From NCBI GenBank assembly GCA_025504975.1, contig JANUWI010000015.1:372001-436000 (forward strand): a stretch of 64,000 nucleotides of DNA, read 5' to 3'. This DNA is from Plenodomus lindquistii. Taxonomy: Eukaryota; Ascomycota; Dothideomycetes; Pleosporales; Leptosphaeriaceae. The notes beneath the pieces are model-generated. The model did no database searches. It saw only the letters and a list, made by a program, of their open reading frames with translations, and was not told the origin of the DNA. The translations under genes and the position numbers were made by a program. Below, piece after piece: positions 54,348 through 64,000 of the stretch. Every line of letters begins with the position of its first letter. Positions within the stretch are counted from its first letter, which is position 1.

Positions 54348-55975
54348 TTACGTGCGTGCGGGTTGCACCTCCGTCATCTGAGCGACCTTCTCAATGTCCG
54401 TGTAGCCTCTCTGCAGGCACAGCGGGACGAAGCTTCCGACTTGATCCCTGCCAGGACGATTTGGATTTATGCGATCTCGCCAAAACCAGGAAATCACATA
54501 GTACAGTGTTACTGTCAAGATGGATGCGCATACAGCAGTCGCGAAGTAGATCCAGATTTGCGGAGATACCTTTAATCCGTGCGTCTGCGGATCCATTTCG
54601 AAGAATTCCATGCCGAAAACACCCTGCAGGTGGCTGTCAGTTGGAACTTGGTGCAAAGAGCAGCTCACGTACCGTTACCAGGGTCCAGGGAAGATAGACC
54701 AGTGTGATCACCGTAATGAAAACGGCGGCTTTCGTGAGCAAGACCACGCTCTCGTTTTGCTGTTGCGCCACACCTTGGTTTCTAAAGGCCAGGGTATCTG
54801 CCAGAAGTACCGCGGTGTTGCTGCTCCGCTGTTGCAGGAAGAGCGAAGTCCTAGTGAAACTCCGGCAATACCTTTTCACATTGGATGAACTTGTTGCTAC
54901 CCTCTTTTGCTCAGGTTGAACAACACAACCACTAGCCACCAGCTCATCTCCCAGAGAGCCCATGCATTCAATCACTTCTTCGAAGTGAGTTAAAATAGCG
55001 GGAACGGGGAGAAATCTGCTCTCTAGTGACCGTACCTTGCCCAGGGTATCGTGTGATATTCGCAAAGGTCTGCTGATGAACGCCGCAGTGGTCGTGTCCG
55101 CCTTCAATTTGTTAGCTTTCGAAGTACTTCACTATACTACCACACCTCTTACGATGGGAAGTAATCGCTTCTCATACTCTGCGAGATATTCTCGCCAGTT
55201 CAGAAAGTACGATGCGTGCAAAACACTGTGTATCCAGAGTGGATGCGATAGTAGCTGCGCCTGATAGCTCGAGAAACTCTTCAAGGCTCGGCCGTAAGCC
55301 ACAGAATCAGGGACAGCATTCAGTAGTATCAATAGACACTGCTTGCTCTGCATGTCGAAACTATGGTACACACCCATTTGTCGAATTACCCACGGCTCGT
55401 TGGGATGACCTTTGTGTTGCGCGTAGCGGAAGGTGTAGAAAATTCCTACTGGACATTAATACGGTCACAGCAAGCGATAGCAGCGAAAACTCACGAGTCG
55501 AATTTCCTTTACGAGACAAGGTCCACGGAATGCAGAAGCCCTGTTCCTCGTCCGTTGTGCGATGCGCGAAACTCAACGGCACCTCAAGAAATCCTGCATC
55601 GATGTCATGATGTTCAACCAGCTCTTGCAGCATAGGCTTCGTGATTTGCAGCCTCGACCAGGAATTCTTCTGGGAAATTGATCTACCCCGAATGTCAGCC
55701 AGAGATCTTGAGCAACGCTCGCTTTTTATGACTCACATCATACGGCTACTGTATGAGCCTCCGGTCGCTGGGTTCTTCAGATACTCGCTCAGTGACTTCT
55801 TATCTCTGAACTCATATCTTCTGAGAACAGGGTTACTATGTGGCTGCAAACCTGAGCCAAGTGGTATATCGCAGATCTGGGTCGGCTCAATAGGTGCGGA
55901 CTCGGGCTCGAAGCACTTCGTGGAAGTTTCTAAGTGTGCCCAGTGTAAGGCGGCATTTGTCTCGAATGTGTCCAT
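54348..55975 (-). CDS. CorA-like (Mg2+ transporter-type) membrane protein
   Basis: A 474-residue protein with exons 55975-55737, 55682-55495, 55445-55153, 55101-54673 and 54623-54348. The introns are 49-54 bp and all phases agree. The N-terminal cytosolic part has the fungal CorA-like pattern: SWSRLQITKPMLQELVEHH, EEQGFCIPWTL, YTFRYAQHKG, PWVIRQMGVYHSFD. A long helix follows (LGKVRSLESRFLPVPAIL and later). The first membrane helix is AAVFITVITLVYLPWTLVT, then GVFGMEFF, then the second helix IYFATAVCASILTVTLYYV. The canonical GMN signature of CorA channels is GME here, so magnesium conduction is doubtful; fungal CorA-like proteins often lose it. An upstream exon is possible, because the frame is open for a short stretch before the ATG. 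Confidence 0.82.
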
Positions 55976-57088
55976 TGATGCAGAGCCGATGATTGCGAAG
56001 TTATCGTGTACGTAGTGTGTTTCTTGATTAAATTACGCGGGAAGCCTTTTGGATATCTACTAGAAAGGAAAATCAAAGCTCAAAGGATAAAAAGTCGCGT
56101 AATACGACTGCTGTAACGACTCCTCGATGCGCCTTCCGTGCGCCATCACCACGCCACAGTCCTGCCATGTCTGCCTCGCAGGGTGGTGGCCAATCATGGC
56201 CTTGCACGACTGTCACCTGTCAGCTCCACAAATTTGGCACGATCTATTGGGCCAACGCACTCCAACTCAGCCTACAGTGACGCTCCGTCAGCTTGTTTCG
56301 TTCGCCTGGGTAGATTCACTTACTTCGGTCACCTCGCGGGGCACCTCTAATATCCACTCCTCCTCTCTCATCTGGTGCTTATGTTTAGTCACAACCTGCT
56401 ATGTCGTTGGTTGAGTTGGCATACCCTGTAGCTAAACTGCTCTTCCCCAAAAAGTTCGTTCAATAGACTCCGCAGTCTATTTTCTTCGAGATACCGTGAC
56501 CGAACGTTTTGAGTGACCAACACTGGCTTTGCTCTCCTCTTCGTATGAAATATCTATGTCGTATGTAAGCAAACACACGGTGATGAATGGAGGGCACAAG
56601 TAATGACCGCCTTTAGTGAATCGAAACACATCTTGCAGTAGTCGGGTGATCTGGCTGGGCTGAATTCAACAATCCGTGACTGAGCGAAGAATAATATCCT
56701 GAGAGCCTTAACATGTACTCAGCCTCTTTGTGTACAATACTAGTGTATCTATTTCAGCTGATGTCAGGCTCGGCCGCAGATGATCGCCAGCACAGCTTAC
56801 CATAGGTAGCTTTCGGTTGGCTGAAGCGCCCTGGCCGGTATCCGAAGCGGCAAGTGTGTCAGCAATGCCACCCACCAATATTGCGCCCCCAACTGTATAT
56901 GGAGGACTCTCGCCAGGGGGTCTATAAACTACCTGAACGCGTTTTAGCCTTAGAATCAGCGTCATGGGGACCAAGGCATCGAATAAGGTCATACAGAGGG
57001 CTGCCTCACATCCCAGGTCGAGATCGACCCGCGACTCCCTTACCAACGCTTCAACACAAGTCCTTCGTGGTGCGATAAATCCAACGTC
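55976..57088. other. Intergenic region between divergent genes
   Basis: It holds the promoters of the CorA-like gene (minus) and the permease (plus). ORFs such as 56127-56414 are unsupported. Confidence 0.5.
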
Positions 57089-59378
57089 ATGTCGCAACCG
57101 GTACAAGACAACCTCGCCGTAGATGCGTTACAGATGTCGAACCTGGCAGCACCGAGGACGACCCATGCCGATGCGATTCCTCTTCAGCACCGTCGCTCTC
57201 CCTCCCGGCAGAACGAGGATCCACGCCGATCAGATATAAGCCGGGGAATAAGCGACGATACTAGAGTAGAGGATGAAGAGAGGATTCCCGCCCCTACAAC
57301 CACCATGGTCATAGAACGCAATCGAGATAGGGCCGTAAAGTAAGTCACGACCAAAAATATTGAATGCGAATCTCACATTCTGGCAGGAGAGGACTGGGAG
57401 GTATACACGTCTTCGTAGGTTGATGCCGGGGTAAGGAGACTACTTTCAATGGCTAACAACAGTAGATGATCACCATTAGTGGTATACTTGGCGTGGGGCT
57501 CTATGTACAAGGTGGGGTAGTACTCCGACTTGCTGGACCTACGACCGTACTCCTCTCATTCGCACTGATGGGGCTACTGGCATGGGGTGTGATGCAGTGT
57601 ATCGCTGAAATGCTTTGCATCTGGCCAATCTCAGGCGCGCTCAGCGTGTATGTGGCCGAGTTCGTAGACGTTGAGCTCGGCCTAGTGGTTGCTGTTGCGT
57701 ACTGGCATGTGCAATGTTCCCGCAGCAGTGTTGACTGTCATCATACTGACAGTGCACAGGTTCACTTATGCCATTTCATTTGCGGCGCTAGTAGCAGCGA
57801 CAGCACGCATCGCAGAATTTTGGGACACACCAGCAAGTATACAAGGGAGCATTTTGTTCTTCCTGGTGCCGTCTGTTCTGCTCCTCATCAATGCATTTGG
57901 TATAGAAGTAGATGCCTCCTAATCTAAATCAACAGTCGAGTAGCTAATTCGATTACGTAGATATACGGCCTAATCGAAGTCATCGGGGGTACCGTGAAAA
58001 TGGGCTTCCTGGCTTTCGTAGTGGTCGTCATGATAGCGATCAACCAAGGTGCGGGAGACACCTCTCCAATAAATACATCGCTATGGGAAGGCAAAGCCGC
58101 AGTTTACGATGAGGAAGCTGTAGGAAGCTGGTCTCAAGCATTCATCATGAGCCTTTCCATCGCCGGCTTTGCGTACGTTGGCGTCGAGATCACCGCAGCT
58201 TCAGCCCTTGAAGCCCGCGTGACAACCGCGAGAGTACCGAATAGGCCCCAAGCGATTGGACGAACGGTGAAGTTCTCTGCTGTCTACATATCCTTCCTCG
58301 TGGGTTGTATGTACGTTTTGGCAGGTGATCTTGTCTCTCTCAACATCAAATGGGACGACCCAGACCTGCCGCAAATGAGTTGGGTAGTGGCCGGAAACAC
58401 CCCTTTAGCCAGCGACCAGAGCCCTGATTCCGCTGCATCGAAGAAAGGCAAATCGTCGTCCGCGTTTGTCATTGTGGCCTCCAGAAGCAAAATTCCCGGA
58501 CTCGCAAACTTCCTGAACATCATCCTAATCTTCACAGCGCTGACATGTGCCAACACAAACTTGTACGTGGCCTCGCGAGCACTTTTCAGCTTGACCCGAG
58601 GCCTAGATGGAGGACCCACGCAGCCTTGGTACACACGGTTTCTGGCATATTTCGGGAAAACGAATGATAGGAAAGTGCCTCTTCGCGCACTTGTCGCCTC
58701 TTGCTCTTTCGCTTGGATTCCCTTCTTACACCTCTCAGCCTCCAAAGGCCAACAGCCATCGCGCACCAATTCTGGCGTTATTGTCGAGATTCTGACTCAG
58801 ATGGGCTTGGTCGGTGTCGTCATCGTCTGGGCCTGCGAGTGTTGGGCATATATACGTTTCTACAATTGGTAAATTGAAATCAATGTAATCTACAAACCTG
58901 CAACTGACAGCATGCAGCATTACTAGAAACCGCGAAAAGCTGCTTGACGTCCCTCTCCTCCGACGCCGAACTCGGGGCAGCACTGGCATGCAAAATACCT
59001 TTCCATACTTGAGTCACGGACAGCCATTCACTGCCTACGTTTCGTTGATAGCATGCGTCTTCATCTTGGTCGTTGCCAACGGTGCAATTCTTTGGACAAA
59101 TCCAGGCGCACAGTGGTTTTTTGCCGCTTACCTTGCAGTAAGGTCGCCATCCGATCAGGTTCACTTAATTACGCTGACGTGTCTTCCAGCCGATATGCTT
59201 CATCGCATTGTGGATAGTACTGAAGGTACTTAGGAAGGGCCAGTGGCATTTGGTAGACTTATCCGACGGCGAAGATTTGAGACGCAGGATGCTGAGGCTT
59301 CACGAAATTCGATACACGAGCGCTCAAACCTCGGATAAATCGAAACGGAGCGCTCAGAACTTATGGGGCCTGCTCTGA
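57089..59378 (+). CDS. Amino-acid permease (APC superfamily, yeast amino acid transporter type)
   Basis: A 660-residue membrane transporter from seven exons: 57089-57339, 57387-57414, 57466-57704, 57760-57907, 57961-58868, 58918-59137 and 59190-59378. A 90-residue hydrophilic N-terminus precedes TM1 (MITISGILGVGLYVQGG). AEMLCIWPISGAL and AGFAYVGVEITAASALEAR are family signatures. The third intron seems to be GC-AG (GCATGT..GCACAG); it restores the expected AYWFTYAISFAAL across the junction, while canonical GT choices either break the frame or delete conserved residues. A Ser/Lys-rich insertion sits between the TM segments near residue 370. The C-terminal tail is basic. The substrate is unknown; amino acids or related amines are typical. 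Confidence 0.87.
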
Positions 59379-60142
59379 GGCAACAGTGTGATTTGGAACC
59401 TCCGGAGTCGTAGTGGAGAGCTATTTGGGAAGAGCAGGCAGTCGCATGGCAATGAAAACAAAGCAGGCTGCAGGAGTCCAGGTTCAATTCCTGGCTCGGC
59501 CCTTTGTGGCGCCTCCCGCCAGGCCGTCCGGTGGCATTTAGCGCGCCCAAATGGAGGGGCTTTTCGCCTAGATGTTTCCGTCCGCTTCACACTCTTCCTC
59601 CTGAGTACTTCTACCTAGCTCCATTCCAGATTTCTTTTCGTCGCACTGGAGTTCATTTTCATGTTTTGGATCTTCGAAGCATTGTGTCTTGAAGTTAGTG
59701 ACTTTTTTGCCACATGTAAGTGGTCACCAGCATGTTGGTTCGACTTGTGGTGTCGCACTCCCGTCACTAAATGGTCTGTCGACTCGGACGATTTTATCGC
59801 GGGGTGCTTGCGAAACCAATGTAGCTTTCAGCTGCGGCTGAAAACAACATGCGCTCAACCTGCCACGACTGAGTACTAATGTTGTAGGGCATGCAGCTAC
59901 TTCGCATTCACGCACACCAATGCTTCAGGGCTCGACCAGAAGTATGAGAGGTCGACGGAATCGAGACCGTGCCAAGAGTAACGCCAATGCGCCATCAACC
60001 TAGGGGCTGGCTGAGCACCTGTGCTTGCCAAGACATGCATGCGTAGCTGGACTTAGAGAATCTGGAGATTATATTGGAGATTCTCACTGTGAAACAAGCC
60101 CAGTTGTTTGTTCTCGTAGTTTCAATTCTGTTCTCCTGTGCC
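59379..60142. other. Intergenic region with tRNA-like B box
   Basis: No protein gene is supported. At 59478-59502 there is a T-arm-like CCAGGTTCAATTCCTGG followed by CTCGGCCC and TTT. A matching 5' acceptor strand (GGCCGAG) is not found upstream, so this is at most a tRNA fragment. Confidence 0.4.
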
Positions 60143-62070
60143 ATGGCACCTCAAAGCCTTCACACCACCGCTGGCCAGCTCGAAACGAAGGAGTCAACCA
60201 TCCACTATGTCCGAGAAAATCGCAGGGAGAGTCACTCCTCCTGCGACTCCTTGGAAACTCATCATAATGCAAGCATAGGATGGGCAGCGCCAATGACAAT
60301 GATCGTGTTTTACATCCTTGCTGTCGTCACAGCCGTGGGTCACTTTGTATACTGCTATATGTTAGACAAAGAGACTGTCGGCTCGACCATACCGCAGAGA
60401 TGGAACAGCACGATCTCCGTCGCCTTTGCCAACATTTTTGCTTCGGCTCTGGCTGCATCTGCATCGACCGCTTTCACCCAACTACTCTGGTGGTATCTTC
60501 GTCGTCGGTCTCTCTCGCTGTCTAGAGTTGACTCGCTCTTTTCGCTCAACGCAAGCCCTCTGGCCTTGATACAAGTTGGAATCTTGAAAGTCGTTCCAAT
60601 CCTTTGGTTTTTTGGATTGGTCATTCCTCTGATTTCGATCGCCACAATCTTCCCACCGGGTAGTCTTGTTGTGCAGCAACTCCGAACCGACACAAATCAA
60701 ACGATGGAGGTTCCGACACTTAATGTGGATAATCTGGGAGATGGCTCGGCAATCGAATTCTTTGAAACCTCAATGTTCTCGCAAGGCTCTGATGGAGAGT
60801 ACCGGTACGTTGTGTCAAATGCAGTCTGTGTTTGACGTTGACTGACTGTACCAGGGGACCCAACGTACGATATTCTAGTATCGCTAAGCGTACACTCCTC
60901 AACGGACGTTTCTCTGAGCGAGTTTCTCCATGTGGTGCTAATTGCACGTACAATCTGAGATTCGCCGCCCCGAGTTTCAAGTGTGTACAAGATAGTCCGA
61001 ACCCGGATCTGGAGGCAAAGGTGTTCGAAATGCAGAGTAACATTTCGAAAGTAGAGAGCGCTTCTTCATACTGGAATTCGACAGGATCAGACTTTTTGGC
61101 TGCAGCCTACACTTCAGACGACCAGTTCGTCTTCGACCTAACATATCGGGAGCTCATCAGCCAGACCATGACAAATCTGAGCTGTATGACTTTCGACGCT
61201 ATTTACGATGCTCACGTAGAATACGTAAATTTTACGCAGGCTGTGACGCTCAACGTCACGGATGGCCTTCCGTTGAACGCAACGGCACTCGGCCAGTCTT
61301 CGTTATTCTACGATGTCATAAACTCCATTCCGACCGAGAACGCCATCGTCTACTCGGAAGGGGTCCATAAGAATTTCACGATGGACGAGCTATTTGCTCT
61401 CCGTCATGGTACACAGCTTCGTGCTATGAGAGATACGCTTGTGCGAGCACTGAGCGGGGCTATATCATCTTACGGTAGGCCAGATGGAATGCCTCGTAAG
61501 CTATGCTAATGCTCCTCAGGTACCGAGAACTACTTCACGACGAACACCATTATTCAAGAGACCGAGCTTGCTCATACGGATTACAGCAAAACTGCCTTTA
61601 CCGACACCGGGATCTACTTCAATCTGAATCCCTATATCGTCGAAGATCTCATGAGGAATGTGTCGATCTCGATTTTCAACGATGCTACCAATCTCACCGA
61701 GACAATGGTGACAGTCACGATATATCAAGACGGCTACGTGTTCAGGAACAAAGCTCGGCTAATCGCCGCATATGCTGGATCCCTGGTGGTCTGCTTAATT
61801 TTCATCGCTTTGGGCTTTGGCGCATTGCTGCAGAATGGTGTTGCCGCTACGTCTGGTGGCTTCATGCAGATCTTGTGTACCACTACGCACCTGGACGGAA
61901 AATTGAATCAGCATGCGAGGAAGGCATGCTTAGGTGGTGCAATTGGCCATCCGGAGGACTTGTCAAATCTGGAGGTCCGATTTGGTGTTGTGACTGACAA
62001 TGCGACCGATAAAAAGTACGCAGCGTTTGGCACTGTGGAGGAGACTGAGGTGCTAAAGAAGGGCCTGTAG
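60143..62070 (+). CDS. 'Formylmethionine deformylase-like' fungal membrane protein
   Basis: A 610-residue membrane glycoprotein with exons 60143-60804, 60855-61474 and 61520-62070. The ATG at 60143 starts MAPQSLHTTAG. Helices are TMIVFYILAVVTAVGHFVYC, a segment in ISVAFANIFASALAASAST, and VVPILWFFGLVIPLISIATIF. They are followed by PPGSLVV, a family landmark. The ~310-residue central region faces outside, with many N-glycosylation sites (NCT, NIS, NST, NLS, NFT, NVT) and several cysteines. A last helix, LIAAYAGSLVVCLIFIALGFG, and a cytosolic tail close the protein. Databases label this family 'formylmethionine deformylase-like', but no deformylase motif is visible, so the name should not be read as a function. 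Confidence 0.8.
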
Positions 62071-62706
62071 ATGAACGACGCTAGCTTTGATTCATGGATA
62101 CATGCTCTCTTCATGCACATGCTTTCTCGCGCGCTCCGAATGCAACTCTAGGCAAGCTGAAAAAGAGTTGTTCAAGAGCGATACGCTCCTCACTCCCAAA
62201 GTCAGATGATCATGTTCTGGAACCTGGCGCTGAGTTAGCCCCTGCAGCTAGCCCTAGTCTATTTGGTTTTCAGCTGCGCCACCAGATGCGGACTTTCCTC
62301 TGTTCGATTTCCTTGGAGAAATAGTGTTCAACCATTGGATAGACAATAGCTCGTCTTCGAGTTCCAGATCTCAGCATCCAGCCTTGCGTTGGTGTATACT
62401 CAGCTGTTGCTGCTAGCGACGGGAAGCCTACCTGTACGTGGTGACTATGTTGTGAACCCGCACAACACTTCTCGATTGAAACATTTAGTCTGCCAGCGAG
62501 ATGGTCTCGAGCGTTGTTTTGGCGAAGAGGCTTCGTCTTGGTGTACTAAGAATCTTTGCTCCAGCTCATTACTGCGAGCCGAGATAGACCAAGTCAAAAG
62601 CCAAATTGATAGATAAGAACAAGTTCCCTGCCACACTGCGTAATTTGTATTTCGTTTTTGAACTCATCGTTGCTTTTCTTCAATCCCAGAGCCATTATTC
62701 AGAAAA
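62071..62706. other. Intergenic region with an open, cysteine-containing frame
   Basis: A frame open from just after AATAG (about 62350) to 62616 reads SSLALVYTQLLLLATGSL, then CQRDGLERCFGEEASSWC. It looks like a signal peptide plus a Cys-bearing body, but has no ATG. It is not accepted as a gene. Confidence 0.35.
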
Positions 62707-63197
62707 ATGCGTTACTCAATCGCATTCCTCGGTCTTGTGGCCGTGACTTCGACTGGTACCAACGCCATGCCTCAGAAAGCCGTCATTCCTGCATCAACTG
62801 CTACGACGGACGCTTGCCAAAAGGGTCTCCAGCCCCTCCTCGCGCTTCTCGCAAAAGATCCCAAAGCTGCCAAATTTTGCGCTGTCAAGTATCCTCCCCC
62901 GGCTGACGATGGCGGAGTAATCATTGTGACGCCTTCGAAAAAAGTTTCGACGCGAATAGACAATCCGTATGTGGTTAATTCATGGACTCAATGCTATAAG
63001 ACGCGGGACTGACTGGTTCAAGGCTACTCACACAACTCGCCAAGTCGGCGGATAAGATCGCGAAAACGTTCTGCGAGTGCAATTTCCCCGCCACGCCACC
63101 ATCTACTTGCGGCACTACAACTCGTGGAGATGGTGCTTCAAGAGGGAGTGCGGGATGTAAAAGGAATAGGGGCCGTGTCGTGCGGTATAAGGCTTGA
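62707..63197 (+). CDS. Small secreted cysteine-containing protein
   Basis: A 144-residue secreted protein with exons 62707-62966 and 63023-63197 and a 56-bp intron (GTATGT..TTCAAG). The signal peptide is MRYSIAFLGLVAVTSTGTNA. Six cysteines lie in DACQKGL, KFCAVK, FCECNF, STCGTT and GCKRN. The second exon completes the typical CxC pair and a basic tail (KRNRGRVVRYK). The pattern 'CQKG..LL.LLAKDP.A..FC' is common among secreted Dothideomycete proteins of unknown function. It could be a candidate effector, but nothing shows host action. Confidence 0.68.
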
Positions 63198-64000
63198 TTA
63201 TAGCAGCGGACCCAGGGGATGTTTTTCCGATTATTGAAATTCAATGATACTTCGGAACGAACTTACAGAAAATTTCAACCTCATTGCGCAAGCCTGAAAT
63301 GTCTGCTGTATAATTCGGACCAACCTGAACATATCGATCACAATGCATGTACACGAGTGAAGCGTGATGTGCGATTTGTCTATGACTTCCTTATGATCAC
63401 GATCGTTGGACCAGGCGGCTCCTCCGGAATCTTCCCCGACTTCCGCTGTTACTGTCCTTGCTTTCGAGAATATAAGTCTCATACAACTCTCACCTCAGGT
63501 TTTTCAAAGAATTCTGGCTCTCAATTGAATGGAAAGAAGGGATCTAAGCCACGTTCTGAAATAATAAGACCCAAGGTATACAGAAGTTCTCCTGGCCTCA
63601 CGCAAACCCTTAGACCCGCTTTTCGAAAAGCTCGATTACCTTGAGATGCAGGACTTAATGACTTCCTGACTGGTTCACTGCTGATAATTGTGTGATTCTT
63701 TTGAGCCATCGAAGACTACTGATGTTTGTAAAGCCAAGGAAATTAGCCTTTCGATGATCACGTAGCAACGCCATGACTTGAAAAAGGCTGATGCCTAACG
63801 ATCAATGCGAGGAATGCATAGTATTAGAGACAAAAGCGGGAGTAGTATGTGATGTTTATTTGTAATCATGTACAGGGTCTGTTGATCCTTCACAAGTTGG
63901 GGCGTTTGGTGCATCGCTTCGTCCGCGAGGAGAGTACAGGTCCAATTGGGTGTTTGCGGGAACATCGGGCCTAAGAAGAATATCATTGAGGTACAGATGT
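63198..64000. other. Right-end region, no gene supported
   Basis: ORF 63219-63644 (141 codons) lacks an ATG-anchored domain or signal peptide and is not accepted. Confidence 0.45.

Noticed and set aside
63219..63644. 141-codon ORF near the right end
   Set aside because: Starts inside AT-rich flank, no signal peptide or domain, and composition looks random.
1..64000. CRISPR arrays, bacterial operons, phage genes
   Set aside because: No spaced direct repeats and no prokaryotic gene features. Introns and protein families are fungal.

Overview
This window looks like a filamentous ascomycete chromosome, most likely Dothideomycetes/Pleosporales (inferred from protein flavour, not from a database search). 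Genes are well spaced on both strands and carry short 45-140 bp GT..AG introns with CTAAC/CTGAC-type branch points. Protein types include HET-like, Pth11/rhodopsin-like, DUF7492-like, KRE9-like and CorA-like families. There are no bacterial operons, Shine-Dalgarno sites or CRISPR arrays. Exon joins below were worked out by hand from splice signals and reading phase.

Left arm (1-17.7 kb): the 5' part of the U2AF small subunit gene (minus strand), a small cysteine-rich secreted protein, an MFS transporter tail to tail with a rhodopsin-domain seven-helix protein, an unrecognised five-exon protein, a secreted protein with an N-terminal histidine (DUF7492/LPMO-like), a hotdog-fold thioesterase, a small four-helix membrane protein, and a mannosyl-3-phosphoglycerate synthase.

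Gene-poor segment (17.7-25 kb): AT-rich in part. It holds two inverted-repeat (MITE-like) elements, a strong GC-rich hairpin and one weakly supported four-exon gene. A third MITE-like element lies at 27.1 kb.

Middle (25-43 kb): a Git3/cAMP-receptor-like GPCR; a 1073-residue WD40-like protein ending in a polybasic CaaX box; a single-pass mucin-like cell-surface protein; a HET-domain gene with two apparent frameshifts; a short unrecognised protein; and a BED-finger plus haem-oxygenase-like/TENA-fold protein with poly-Q and GPM repeats.

Right arm (45-64 kb): cell-wall genes (a GH5 exo-beta-1,3-glucanase and a KRE9-like GPI protein). These are followed by a kinase fused to a large C-terminal region and a CorA-like membrane protein, whose stop codons face each other 2 nt apart. 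Then come an amino-acid permease with a likely GC-AG intron, a 'formylmethionine deformylase-like' membrane protein (a database label only) and a second small secreted protein.

The most unusual pieces are the convergent kinase/CorA-like pair, which resembles fungal signalling or self/non-self modules and whose kinase has altered HRD and DFG motifs; the prenylatable WD40-like protein; and the mannosylglycerate-type synthase in a fungus. Functions are inferred from motifs, and no expression evidence is available.
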